Origin: Litoditis marina
Taxonomy: Eukaryota > Nematoda > Chromadorea > Rhabditida > Rhabditidae
NCBI GenBank assembly: GCA_964036275.1
Contig: CAXIWQ010000345.1
Location: forward strand, 1 to 64,000
Reading direction: 5' to 3'
Length of the DNA stretch: 64,000 bases
The position numbers were made by a program, and so were the translations under genes. Positions within the stretch are counted from its first letter, which is position 1, and every line of letters starts with the position of its first letter. The notes beneath the pieces are model-generated. The model saw only the letters and a program-made list of their open reading frames with translations. It made no database searches and had not been told where the DNA came from. Shown here one piece after another: positions 9,906-22,977 of the stretch.

Positions 9906-10884
9906 AGTTATGTGCAGTTTTGGTTTGGGAACCTTTCAAAACCAATACGGAATCTCTGGTTTGGCATGAAAAGTTTAACAATTTGGTCACCACTTGAATG
10001 TTGCGTGCGTTTACAAGAAATTTACAAGCTGCTTACATCAGCTCTTAGTTCAGCATGCATCTAAACTGTCCATATTCTTACTCCCCTTACATGATGACTA
10101 AAGTAAGTATTTATTTGCACTTCTTCGTTTAATAATAATAATAATAATGAGTTTATCAATATTCTGTATAACAATCGAATTAGCGACGAGATGATACCTT
10201 ATGAATTGATGTCTAAAAACAAACAAATTGATGTCTAAAAACAAGTATTTATTTGCACTTCTTCGTCTGAATAATGAAAGTTTTTTGGGTATTGTATATA
10301 GAAGCTCTGTAACATTCGACCGCGTTGCACATTTACTCTTTCTCATTGAAGATTGAATCTTGAGATTGAAAAAAAAGTATAAAACTGTATCAAATCGATT
10401 TCTATCTTAAATTTCTAATAAAGCAATATTTAGTATATGCATAAAATGCTTCATTTTCTTGAACATGCAGTTTTAAAACTTTCACAGACTGTTATGATGG
10501 CGAAATGTATTATAGTATCAAACATTTTCCAGTGTTATGAACCGTAATGTCTCGTATAAAGTTGCAGAGTAATTTTCACAGTTCTATTTAATTTGATTCA
10601 ATTTCTACGTCATCTTTGAGAACTTTGAGACCGTTGTGAACCGCACTGATTGGTCGAAACAAAGAGTGGACAGCCATATTTCGTTCGAAAACCGATGAAG
10701 TGGCTGTTTATGCTTTCGAATGGAACTATTCATTTCGATCACGAACGCGATGATGCTTTCATCCATTCCAACCCTTAGTTTCAAACCGTTTCGACTTTGC
10801 GTTCAAAGATGAACTTCGAGAAGAATCTAGCATTTTGTAGTTGTGCGTTCGAGAACTGTGTTCACCTGCATGTTTCACACATTT
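9906..10884. other. Repeat fragments, no gene
   Basis: 10008-10105 is the 3' part of an F-family first-exon-like repeat ending ATGATGACTAAA then GTAAGT. 10298-10330 has a TATA-like word followed by CATTCGACCGCGTTGCACA. 10128-10149 is a short (ATA)n stretch. No exon is supported. Confidence 0.5.
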
Positions 10885-11333
10885 GTTAAATTGGTGCTCG
10901 AAACTACGACAACTTTTGTACTATTTGATAAAACCATGGGCGTTTAATAACAGATGAGTCATGACTAGTAATGTTTTACTTTGATTGATTAATTGAAGAG
11001 AAGGTAGATTGACTTTGTAGCAGGCGAAATAAGCGACCGATAAGTTTCAGTGAGTATTGATTGAATATAATTTAATTTAGGAAGGGATAATTTCCTTTTA
11101 GCGCAGAAGTCAAAAACTCGGAACAATAATCTCTTTGAGTTTATAGGTGGATTTACGTTTAGGTAAAAACAAAACACCTCGTTTCGAAGATGCATACATG
11201 TACATTTTCACAATTGTTCGAGCTTGAAATTAGAACTTTGTTTGAAATGGAAATTTCACGGTTCACCAAAGAAGATGAAGTCAATAAGAAAGACAATGAG
11301 CGACGCGGTTGAGTGTTGCAGAAACTATTTATA
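10885..11333. repeat. Segmental duplication copy 1, left part
   Basis: Nearly identical to 47077-47520 just right of the N gap. The match breaks at 11333, where a 1780-bp insertion begins, and resumes at 13114. Confidence 0.85.
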
Positions 11334-11913
11334 TTTGTATAAAAAAACGATGTAAAGTGAGAGACGATTAGCTTTTGAGATTGAACTGCATGGAATATAG
11401 AAAAGGAGGACAATAACTCAAGAGGGAAATAAAAAATGTAATCTCGCAATTTTCATGGGTCAAAAACATTTTGTTTTTCAGTGAAAAAAACTTGCAGCAG
11501 ACAATTAGATGAAACGTCCTAATATGATTATCACCATTGATTCGAAAATGATAACAGAACAGAGTACACTATAAGTTTCTTGAATATTCATGTAAAGTTA
11601 GCATTCTAATAGCCTAAGTGTGCACTTTGTCGTTTCACGTTTCCGAGTTCTGCTGTGTTTAACATGTTTCACGTGACTGTGCGATAGACTGACAGTGTAG
11701 CTGATTTTTGTTTCAGATACGTTTTTAGTGTAAGCGGACTTTTCTAAAAGATTTAGCATATATTTTTTGAATCAGTCTGTCAGGATGATCATGAAAATTG
11801 CGAGATTAGATTTTTTATTTCCCTCTTGAGTTATTGTCCTCCTTTTCTATATTCCATGCAGTTCAATCTCAAAAGCTAATCGTCTCTCACTTTACATCGT
11901 TTTTTTATACAAA
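11334..11913. repeat. Fold-back inverted repeat (124-bp arms)
   Basis: The left arm 11334-11457 and right arm 11790-11913 are near-perfect reverse complements, separated by 332 bp. The arms include AGTGAGAGACGATTAGC and GAGGACAATAACTCAAGAGG. Confidence 0.9.
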
Positions 11914-12139
11914 TTGTCCTCATTTTCTATATTTCCGAAGGAAATAATGAATCAATAGATAGGAAATAATGAGCATCTAATCAATTATTATTAAACTTTT
12001 TCAACGTAACAATGAATACTAAGTTGATTTGCAGAACATAAACTGCGTTAGAACTCTGGTTAGTAAGCATTCTCTCAGAAACCGTGATCAATCCTTGATT
12101 TCGGGCAGCGCACGTGTGGCGCCGTCCATTTTTTCTTCT

Positions 12140-12219
12140 TTCGTGACGATTTGGCTCAGTCGGCAGAGCAGCGTACTACAGTTCAGTAGGCCGAGGGTTC
12201 GAATCCTTTCACGGACAGC
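12140..12219 (+). pseudogene. tRNA-like module, first of a tandem pair
   Basis: The A box TGGCTCAGTCGG and B box GGTTCGAATCC are perfect to Pol III consensus, and the D stem GCTC/GAGC pairs. A TTTTTGTTTTT tract follows as a possible terminator. A 7-bp helix TTCGTGA/TCACGGA exists, but its spacing to the D arm is too long for a normal tRNA. The unit lies in a direct duplication (about 12050-12260 and 12350-12560). Best seen as a tRNA-derived repeat. Confidence 0.6.
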
Positions 12220-12438
12220 ATTTTTGTTTTTGTTCGATTAACCTTTTTATGTAGTCAGGATCTCTACGGATTAACACAATTGCTTTTCCAATATATTTTA
12301 ATCTATTCACACACGCTGGGTTGATGCTTTAAAAACAAAAACTGCGTTACGAGTTTGGTTAGTAAGCCTTCTCTCAGAAACCGTGATCAATCCTTGATTT
12401 CGGGCAGCGCACGTGTGGCGCCGTCCATTTCTTCACTC

Positions 12439-12518
12439 TTCGTGGCTATTTGGCTCAGTCGGCAGAGCAGCGCACTACAGTCCAGTAGGCCGAGGGTTCG
12501 AATCCTTTCACGGACAGC
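12439..12518 (+). pseudogene. tRNA-like module, second of a tandem pair
   Basis: It has the same A and B boxes and T-tract as the copy 300 bp upstream, with changes in the would-be anticodon arm (CTACAGTCCAGTAG here, CTACAGTTCAGTAG upstream). Acceptor spacing is again non-canonical. Confidence 0.6.
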
Positions 12519-12812
12519 ATTTTTGTTTTTGTTCGATTAACCTTTTTATGGAGTCAGGATCTCTACAGATTAACCTAATTGCTTATTCAATATACTTTAA
12601 TCTACTCCAACTACCAAAAAACAAAACAACAGCTCACTTCGCACACTCCGCACATCTAGAAGTGATCGTGAAAGCAGCTGAATGCAATGTTTGCAAGGCG
12701 ATAAAATGGCTCATTTTCAACCGATTGGTCCAAGATTTCAGATTTACACATAACTCTGCTGTTTCTAACTATATTCCAAATTTCAGACGAATCGGTTAAA
12801 TTCGTCGGTTTT

Positions 12813-12886
12813 GCGGCCGCCGCGCCACGCCGCGCCACGCCGCGCCGCGCCACGCCGCGCCGCGCCACGCCGCGCCACGCGGCCGC
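12813..12886. repeat. GC-rich minisatellite bounded by GCGGCCGC
   Basis: Repeats of CGCGCCACGC and CGCGC units lie between two GCGGCCGC palindromes, in otherwise AT-rich sequence. Frames through it are repeat artefacts. Confidence 0.9.
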
Positions 12887-13088
12887 CGTCGGAAGACATT
12901 TTTGCGAGACGATATTCAGCATAACTGTAGATCACTGGTCGCACATTAAATATCGAATAGCTCAATGATAAAGCCTTTCCTCCTCTATCTCTTTCCATCA
13001 AAATCTCAAAAATCCGTTCAGGAGTTTTTGAGAAAATGGCATAAAACCACTTTTGAAAGTCCGCAATGTTGTGATCAAAAACTAATCT

Positions 13089-13109
13089 GCGCAGCGCTTC
13101 GCGCTGCGC
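13089..13109. repeat. 9-bp GC hairpin at the end of element C
   Basis: GCGCAGCGC, loop TTC, GCGCTGCGC. The same hairpin, with small changes, terminates elements at 19315 and 25392, and a diverged form lies near 37503-37528. Confidence 0.85.
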
Positions 13110-14289
13110 GCGATATGATGAAATATTTTTTATACAGTGTCACCAAAGAATTTAATCGATAATTCGAAAATCTGAAAGAAAACTTACCTTTACAATTTAG
13201 CGTAGTACACGTGGTGAAAATTGCAAGGAAATCGGAGTCAAAAAATCTCAGTGAGAGACCTAGTCGCATGCCTTTTCGCTAAAGTCAACTATGCGGTAGA
13301 TCAAGTTATCGACTTTTTGTGACCATTAACTTTGCTTTCTACCCTAGTTGCGTGTTTGGTGGAGAGGACATAGGCCGTGGTCGCACGGCTGGCAAGTTAC
13401 AGATACGTGAAATCTGAGTAGGGGTCATGAGAACGATATTCAAAAATTATTAGGGCCCTAATTCAAAAATTCTACAGGGGCGCTGCGCTTAGAAAAATTG
13501 GAGGTCTACGTGGTGGCAGTTGAATGTCACGCTTTTGTAGTTGTGTAGTATAGGTGGTTGAGTTGTATTAAATCTACCGCCCTTAAAACGTCTTCTCTTA
13601 TATGTACAAGTATTGCAACATTGAACCGCTTTGCACATCTGCCGTGTTGATAGTAAACTGAATGTAGAAGTTACATGAATATAGTCCCACTCTGTCTCTT
13701 CTACTCTCTCCTCTCTTTGTTCTCTTCTTCTCTTCTCCTACTTTGCTTTTTGTTTCTATTCGACTTCTTTCTTCTTCTTTTTCTCTCTAAGATGCACGCG
13801 CTCCCTCTCTAGTACGTTGAGCAACCGATAAGACCTGGCAATTTGAATGGATTATAAAAGTACCACTCTTTTCTGTTCTAGAATATAGTGTAATTCTATA
13901 ATACAAAAAAGTTAATATCTCCCTGAATCTGTGAATTGTGTTGTGAAAACGCGAGTGGGGAGAGCACCCCTATGATAACGCATCGTTCATTTATAAACGT
14001 ATACTGTTAGTCAATTGCACAGTCATGCAAAACATATTAAACACAGCAGAACTCAGAAATGTGCACTTACAAAGTGCACGATTCCTCATTAGAATGCCAA
14101 CTTTACGTGACTATTCAGTTTACTTCTGGCTCACATAAATTAGTCATCTCGTGTTGAAAAGTGATTGGTTCATCAGAGGTCTCTTTGCTTCTACTGATTG
14201 AATTTTAACCCGAATTTTGAAGGTGAAGAAAAAGAAGATTACACAAATCGAAGTGGTTTTCACAAAGTGCGTTCTCTCAAGCTACCCAA

Positions 14290-14645
14290 CTTTTTTCTCA
14301 ACAAATAGTAGTTCTAATTGGCTCTTACTTGTTTAATCTCGTTTCTTCTAGTTGTGCTACATATTTTGATTTGTGAACTTCCCCTTCAAAACACGCGAGA
14401 AGACAAATTTCTTTCACCTCATTTAAACTTCTCTTTGTTTCAACCATCCCCATATTCGCTAGAAAAAGTCGGCGCCAGCAAAATTCACTCAAATGTTTCG
14501 CACTTTTCCGGAAAAGTCTCTTCAATTCAGCCTATTTCTCCCGCACACTCATTTCAACTCACGAGCTATTTACATCAGCTCTCAGTTCAGCATATTTCTG
14601 AACTTCTGAATATTTCCTTTTACATTACGGTGGAGGTTAGTTTTT
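14290..14645 (+). repeat. F-family first-exon-like repeat
   Basis: Same landmarks as at 1548-1870. The twin in the other duplicate is 48700-49050. It ends at CATTACGGTGGAGG, where other copies have ATG plus a splice donor. Confidence 0.5.
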
Positions 14646-15121
14646 TGATTAACATAAGATTATCGAATTTGAATAAAGAAGCTTTGAGATATGCTACGCT
14701 CATTATGAAAACTCTCTAATAACAAGTATGATAAACTGATTGAACAACTGAGATTGAACTGTTAGAGCTAGTTAGTGTGAAACGTGTGTGCTCAACCAGG
14801 TTGAATGATGTGATTTAATTGGTTTTGATCGAAGTTAAGATAAAACCTACGACAGGAGATTCAAAAAACCTTGATCAAACTTGGGAAGAATGAACACTTC
14901 CTCTATCTTTATGCAAACTTTCCTTTATCACTTTGATCAATCTATCATAACAGTTGATGACTTATATCCTTCTCGCTCTATACATTTATCTCTTTTCGCT
15001 CTCCCTCTTTTTCTTCTTCTAGTTCCCTTTTCTATCCTCTTTCTCTCTATCTCACTCTCATAAATGATATTTCTAGTGTTCTTTTCTCTTCAACCTCCTC
15101 CATCCTCGCCCAATTTGCATC

Positions 15122-16316
<1,195 letters not shown>

Positions 16317-16639
16317 CTGATATAAATATTCAAACTTACTCAAAGTACTGGTTTCAATAAAATGACGACATAAAAGAAAACAGTCTCACAAATGCGAAGT
16401 TTGAAACGGTGCAGGAACGTGACAAAGAGAGCGAGAGTAAAGAATAGGAGAGAGCGCGAGACGAGGAGAGGAAAGGAGAGGCTGTGTGCGTACTGCAGAG
16501 ATTTAGAGTTAGGAAAATAAGGGTTATGACAATAGAGAGTGCGGAGAGGAGAGATGGAGTGAGAGAGAGATAAAGTGCGCGCATAGAGCAACAAATGAAC
16601 AGCTGTGACAGCACAGGGAATGAAAATAACAAATAACGT

Positions 16640-17610
16640 CTATGAGTACATTTGTAAACTATCGGAGAGAAGACTTCTACTTCTTCTACAAGCCCGCTGC
16701 AGTCTACAGTACATCTTTCCTGAACACAGAGCTCCGAAGCAAGAGCCAGTTGCACAGAGCGATTGATCACGAGGCTGGCTATAATTATCTAAAAGTGATT
16801 CAAAAATTGGATTAGAAAAGAACAGCTTGCCCAGAAAGGAACGTTTGATGGTAGTTTGTAGGAAGGAAATCATCATCGCACAACGTTCAACAAACTAAGT
16901 TGCGCGTTAGATTCCGGTCGACCAACAATGGAAGCCGTAATTGAACAGACAGGAAGCACGTTATTTCATGACAATTTTCAAGTTTGAACATTCCAATACA
17001 TATCAGATCTAAACTTAATGTGGAGATAAAGATACAGTTTTGCAACCATTCCGAATAGTTTACCGACAAAAAGTTTTTTTGTGTGACAGCAACAGTAGCT
17101 TCCATCTATATACGTTGTTATGAAGCTTTCTGCTCTAGTTTTTTCTGCGCGGGACAGTTGCGAATGCAATTTATCGTCTTGATTGTCCTACGAGCTTGTA
17201 AACACCTTAAACGTGTGTTTTAGGCCAATTCCGGTGATGCGGAGCATTGGAGGTTGATCCGTGAAAAGATGAACACAATAGGGAACAAATTGGACACACT
17301 AATCAGCTGTTCTTCTAACACGGAACAAGTGGACAAAAAGGGGCTTTTGTGTCTCGGCTGTGGAGGAAATCACCACATAGCACACCGTCCCCGCTTCCCT
17401 TCACGTGCTTCACGTATTGAATCATTCATAAGGATTGGAAAATGTACATTCTGTTCATTGGGAGCCCACGATGACCTGCCCACTGCAAGGTGCTCTCCGG
17501 CAAACGCAAAATGGAGTGCGGATTATGTTCCAGAAATGGGCCAATCTGGCGTTTCGCCCCCTGCTCGATTGAGTTCAGGGAAAATAATGGGTGAATTCCC
17601 GCCTGGTTAA
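16640..17610 (+). pseudogene. Family G 3' exons plus zinc-knuckle exon, copy 2
   Basis: 16664-16850 carries the G exon 3 region (EDFYFFYKPAAVYSTSF, then LHRAIDH, GYNYLKVIQKLD) with a TAG stop at the tyrosine after KLD. The following exon starts near 16900. The zinc-knuckle exon runs from 17224. Its first two Cys/His clusters are readable, but one C is lost near 17475 in the second cluster, which shifts the frame and destroys the third knuckle. It lies 3' of family Q, as in the other duplicate. Confidence 0.6.
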
Positions 17611-17665
17611 ATTAACTAGACAAATGTATGAGATCGAACCATTATTTGGTTAAATTAGTTAGTGC

Positions 17666-18197
17666 ATTCATGAAAAAGTGGGGGCCCAACGACTGTGAGA
17701 TTTGTCTTCTGCTGTGCGCCGCTTAGACAGCTACTCTCAAATGGAGCAGCTACTGCTACAAAAACCGGAAAATACTTATATACTCAAGTATAACTGTTCA
17801 TTACGAACATACAAAAGTCGTAAAATATTTTTTCAAACCTGTAAACTAGAATCTACAAGTCACAGCTGTAAAGGAGAGAACAACTGTTGAATAATATGCC
17901 AAGTGTTATAGCACCTAGAGTAACAAGTAAGGACCAAAACTGCAAATCATTGTGTACAAAACCAGAATCTCTATAGTTGACTACGTTGAGTTAACATCTG
18001 TGATTTGTATATTATAGTTTACAGGTTTGAAAAAATATTTTACGACTTTTGTATGTTCGTAATGAACAGTTATACTTGAGTATATAAGTATTTTCCGGTT
18101 TTTGTAGCAGTAGCTGCTCCATTTGAGAGTAGCTGTCTAAGCGGCGCACAGCAGAAGACAAATCTCACAGTCGTTGGGCCCCCACTTTTTCATGAAT
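17666..18197. repeat. Fold-back inverted repeat (about 200-bp arms)
   Basis: The arms 17666-17868 and 17995-18197 are reverse complements with only a few mismatches, outer tip ATTCATGAAAAAGTGGGGGC. Related fold-backs lie at 27417-27835 and 33955-34345. Confidence 0.95.
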
Positions 18198-19315
18198 TTT
18201 TCTCTTTTTGTACACATGCCGTAGGTATGTGGTTTGATCTGTACGGTGCAGATAAAATTGTTTTCTTAATGAATGACTTGTCAAGTATTACCATCATTCG
18301 AAAAAATATGACGTCAACATTGCAGTTCTGGAAACTTACTTTATCTGCCCTTCAGATTCCCAGAATACGTCATGTTTGAATGAAGTTTCATCGTGAATTG
18401 ACCATTTTTAAGAAACTTTCAGCATTCGAAAACATATTTCACGTCAATTTTTTCAAAAGTTGACGTCATCTGGTCTTCTGAATTCCAGAATAAGTCATAT
18501 TTAGATAAAGTTTCATCGTTAATATACCATTTTTGAGATATTTTCAGCATTTGAAATAATATGTGACGTCAACTTTGCACTTTTCAAACATGACGTCATC
18601 TGGTCTCCAGAATCCCAGAATACGTCACTCTTAGATTGAGTTTCACCGTTAATTGACCCTTCCTAAGATATAAACATCATTTGAAAATATATGTGACATC
18701 AACTTTGCACTTTTCGATTATGACGTCATCCGAGCTCCAGAATCCTCGATGACGTCATCAGTAGAAGACTTATCTGAATCAATGTCAGTTCATGTCGTGG
18801 TATCATACTCCAAATTTTACTTGAATTGGTTAGGACTGAGCTGAGTTATAACGCAATTTGATTTACCGCGACAGAGAGGGCGAGAGAGTGCACGAAATGA
18901 AGAGACGCAGAGACATTTTCAAAGACCTATAACTTAATGAAAAATTATTTTTTTCGAAAAAAAGTTTGCGCCCCCAAGGTTTGAGTGGGATATCTATCGT
19001 GTCCCAAATTTTCAGTCAAATCGGTTCACACATAAAAATTTCCCAGGAGTGCGCACCAACACAGACAGACAGACAGACAGATACACGGCGGAAGTTGGCG
19101 GTCTGCATGAAGCGCATAACGTCATAACTCGGCTCAAACTTAATCAATTTCGTTCACATTTTGAATATAGCTTGTAAATGTGCCATAGAAAATCAGCAAA
19201 TCACAAAAAGTTTTGATTTGCACAATTGGACCTTTTGAGAGTGAACTAAAAAAATGAAAGCGCGCATTAGCCGGGCCAAAGACAAATCTCGCACAGCGCT
19301 TCGCGCTGCGCGCGA
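17667..19315 (-). mobile_element. Hairpin/fold-back element A
   Basis: Read on the minus strand it starts TCGCGCGCAGCGCGAAGCG after AATCGAA and ends ...CCCACTTTTTCATGAA before TGCA. The empty target AATCGAATGCAAAAAC is present at 20551-20566 and near 48-63. The insertion is therefore exactly between A and T, with no duplication. From fold-back end to hairpin end it holds a 532-bp fold-back, about 80 bp of spacer, an array rich in TGACGTCA (18290-18770), a GAGAGAG stretch, (ACAG)n at 19061-19082, and the GC hairpin. No coding region. It is homologous along its length to element B at 25392-27835. Confidence 0.7.
18290..18770. repeat. Minisatellite with TGACGTCA palindromes
   Basis: Units of roughly 115-125 bp each carry the palindrome TGACGTCA (the CRE core bound by CREB/ATF-type bZIP factors) once or twice, next to CTTTGCACTTTT and CCAGAATCCCAGAATA words. 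Confidence 0.8.
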
Positions 19316-20546
19316 TTCGATTCTTATTTGCCAATACAAACAGTTCTCCGAAATATTTTCGACAATATTAACCTTCTTTTCAGACTTCGAAAAATGAATT
19401 CTTATGAAAAAAATTTTATGTTAACATTAAAGAAGATATTATCTGGACCAATCTCGTGTCAACGGTCCTTTAAACTCAATTGAAGAAAGTATTGCAGTTT
19501 AAAGGACTGAAGTGTTGCGATTGGACCACATAATCGTACTTCTTTCATTTTTGTGTAGATATTTCAAAAACCTCCTTGTGTGTCAAAAAACATTAGAAGG
19601 GCATTTGTGTTTTACCCAAACAAAACAAAGACTTTGTGATGAATACGTCTTCACGAAAACTAAACTTTATCACATTTTAGGTTAACCGCATTCTAAATTT
19701 ATTTGAATGTGCAGTTTAATAAAATCTGAACGGAATACTTACGAATATAACCGTTTTCTTTCTACCAGTTACTCTTTTTTTATTTGTGAACATTTTTCTT
19801 GTGGGTAAAGAGCACTGGGTCTACCTAAGTATCTATTGCTATATATATATCGATCGAAACATTCGAGTGTTCAAATATGTGGCACTCTTTCTTAGAAATC
19901 ATTCTTCTTAAATGCATCCATAAGTATACCCTGTTTTTTAAATGTCAAAATAAGAATCTTGATTTCGCTCAGCGTATCAAAACCTTACCTTTGATTTTGT
20001 GTAAGGGGTGTTTGAATATCTGTTTTGATAACAATCGGCCATCAACAAAATTGTGGAAGTTCGGCATTGATTTTATTTTTAGACCAAAGTGTGTATTTCC
20101 AGTAAAAAATGTACGCTTTGTCATTTCATATTTACACTATGTCTAAAAACCATATCCTTTACATTCATTTATTTCACTAGCTCGTCTGTATTTTACAATT
20201 AATTTTCAAATGGATAAACCAACAAATTTAGTCTGAAGTACTATATATATCTATATCTATAGAGCATCTGAAACATTGGTGTGCAGTCTGATTTTTTCAT
20301 GCACCTAATAGGAAACTTTACGTGTTTCTACATTCAACTACCGTAACTTTCCGCGTATGTTAGTGACCCGGCGCGTTCCACCTTTGCGCTGTTATTCATC
20401 AGCGTCTGTAACGAGATAGGTCCACATAATCTCTTCTTTATAAATAACATGAAAAAAAATTTCATTTATTTTCCGAAGTCTGAAAAGAAGGTCAATTTTG
20501 TCGAAAATATTCCGGAGAACTGTTTGTATTGGCAAATAAGAATCGA
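19316..20546. mobile_element. R element copy 1, long TIRs
   Basis: The termini are inverted repeats of about 150 bp (left from GATTCTTATTTGCC, right ending GGCAAATAAGAATC). The interior shows no transposase. A second copy at 51986-53375 has an interior insertion with a poly(G) tract. Element A inserted into the outer edge of the left TIR. Confidence 0.75.
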
Positions 20547-21900
20547 ATGCAAAAACTAATACAGATCCTTTCAGCCTTCGATAGTATATAGTTAACCATA
20601 GAAACCATCCTTAATGATAAGTATGATAGAAAAACTTTGAGTGCGATTCACCAACGTGCTTATTATCGAGAAGGTTTGGAATTTCCGAATTCAACGTGAT
20701 CACTTTGAAGTTTAAATAAGAAAACAGCTATTGAATAGCAAAAGTTTACTGTAGAAGTCTCAGTAGGAATGATGGCGACTATACCGCCTCCCCCAAAAGT
20801 TAAGAGAACTCTATTGGCACAGCAATTTGACCATTGTGTCTTCATTCACAACACGCGTATTCACAGAAAGCCGAAATCACGAATAAACTAGAACATACAG
20901 ACCTGTAACACAAAGTATCAACGTTACGAAGTGTAGGGAAATAGAATGACTGAAAATAAATGTCAAACTTGTGCGTAATTCTCGAAAACCGCGTCAGTAC
21001 CTGTCATGAGCGAGGGAACAATCACATTTTCTTCATTCGATTCTTAATTTTAGTTTTTTTTCTATCATTTTTCGGTAATTAAAAAAAGAGGTGATTCGGA
21101 CGCGCACCTCTTTGTATTGAAAAGAGTTGTGAACTTTAGTTGTTGTTATTTACGAAAGGAGTTACATTTATGCAAACGTCAATACAATATTTGGAATGCT
21201 TAATAGAGCGTGTGACACATTTGCACGTATAACACACCTAAATATTTACAAACTACCGGTAAACTTGGCAAAGAATGCACTATCATAACATGACTAGGAA
21301 GATGAACTATTCAAGTGATGTGATTAATCTAGAGGGTTCGTTATATAGTATGTATATGTTCTCAATTCCGTAAATTAGATGGGTGAATTAGAACAAAGTA
21401 TAACAACAAAAAATCTGTTCTCATTCTCCAACTGTTACCAGGGCCAGTACCATCTTATGAGAAAGAAACTTGACAAAATATAATCTTTTTTTCGAAATGA
21501 CCGTACATGTTAGGCTACTAGCAGAGCGTGCTGTGAGCATGTGGTTGATAATAAAGTATGAATGTGAATGTCCTTTTCAAAGTAAAATCTTACTTTCAAA
21601 TTCAGTCCCTTGCTAGCTAGAAACGTTCACTAAAAGTTTAAAAAGGTTTGAAAGTAGAATTATTAGGGTGATCCTTGTGTACATAACTTCGACATTGATA
21701 GAGAAAAGATTACGGCTTGTTTTAATGGAAACCAACTTGATGATTCTGATACATTTTGCCATCGGAATAGTCTGCAAATGGCAAAATACGCCATCGGAAG
21801 TGCGTGTAATCATGAAAATTGCTAGTATTATAATACAATTTCTATATTCAATTTTATTTTCATTGAGAAAAAGTAATGTTCACGGGGTTGAATGTTACAA
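20547..21900. repeat. Repeat shared with the window start
   Basis: This matches 60-830 with indels. No exon is supported; frames on both strands at 21613-21955 overlap and are not preserved in the other copy. Confidence 0.7.
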
Positions 21901-22977
21901 GGCGTCTACATACAAGACCAAAGATTTGCTAAACAGTGAATCTGAATCAGGATAACTTATGCATGTAGAGAAAATTTGTTTTTTTTTTGCAATAAATCAA
22001 TCATCTGTTTGTAATAATTACTGTTTTAGTTATTTGTTCATTGGGCTGATTGCCCGCGAGCAGTTCCAAAGCAATCTTCAAGTATATGTCGTAAATGAGA
22101 TCAGTTTGAGGGTTGATGTTAAACGCGGTCCTGTGTTTCAGTACTCTTTCATACAAGGAAGAAGCAATCTGAAATGATGGATTAAACGTACAATGATACA
22201 AATTCAACTGAATCGCGACAATTTTGAATAGAATGAACGAAATGAAATGTTGCTAAGCTAAAACGAGTGAACACACTGTTATGTTTCAGTCCCGCTATAA
22301 GAGACCCTTGAAATCGCAAAGGACAGTGCTAATACCGCTACTGTGAAAACGCTGCCAGCTTAGAATACCGGAGAAGATGCAGGCTTAAATACTGGTGTCG
22401 AATTTGCCTGCATCTCCTTATGAATTTCAAGCAGTACAGGCGACATCTGCGTGACCCCGGTATTTTAAGTTGCGAAATTGGCGAGTCCGGTATTTTAAGT
22501 TGCAGCTGTTTTTCAGAGTAAACGTCATTTGCTAAACAGCTATAAGTTTTTTTATGATTTGTTCATAGAGGTACTACAATATATAATTTCCTCAAACAAA
22601 TTTTCTTTTCACTTGAAATTTTATTATTTATTAAATTGTTCCTTCGAGCAGAAATGAAACACATGAACGATTGAAAAGATTTTTTCTGTGAAACAAAAAC
22701 ATATTCCTTCATATATTTGCGATGTAAAAAAACTGAGCTAGGACTAATTTGCAGTCGAACCACCAAAATATGAAGAAAAGTTTACATAAGAGATTCAAAG
22801 GCGAAACGATGCAGTTATATGTAACCAAAAAGTATTACTCTAAACAAGGTAGTATTTGATAATCTAAAATAGCCTTTTTTAGTAACACTGTTTACTTTCT
22901 TTTTTATAACACACCTTCAATAATTAGAACATTTAACTAAATACTATTATCTAATAATACATATCTTTACTTCTTTC
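21901..22977. other. No supported gene; short direct repeats
   Basis: The word CCGGTATTTTAAGTTGC occurs twice (near 22466 and 22491). 22118-22150 carries the GCGGTC/TGTTTCAG cassette also seen at 7523, 40648 and 60893. Nothing else is supported. Confidence 0.5.

Larger units (their letters stand above)
11334..13113 (-). mobile_element. Hairpin/fold-back element C
   Basis: The segment is absent from the paralogous site at 47515-47525, where the flanks join as CTATTTAT-GTATGATG. Read on the minus strand it starts TCGCGCGCAGCGCGAAGCG directly after a host A. It ends in a 124-bp fold-back whose last bases ...ATACAAA abut a host T. No target duplication is visible. It contains two tRNA-like modules and a GC-rich minisatellite. 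The GC-hairpin end is shared with elements at 17667-19315 and 25392-27835. Insertion at A|T and a TC start recall Helitrons, but no CTRR 3' end or Rep/helicase is visible. Confidence 0.6.

Noticed and set aside
12656..13001. Ala/Arg-rich minus-strand frames
   Set aside because: They run through the GC minisatellite and have no other support.
17667..19315. Classical Helitron call
   Set aside because: TC start and A|T insertion fit, but the 3' end lacks CTRR and a preceding hairpin, and no Rep/helicase is present; kept as an unclassified element.
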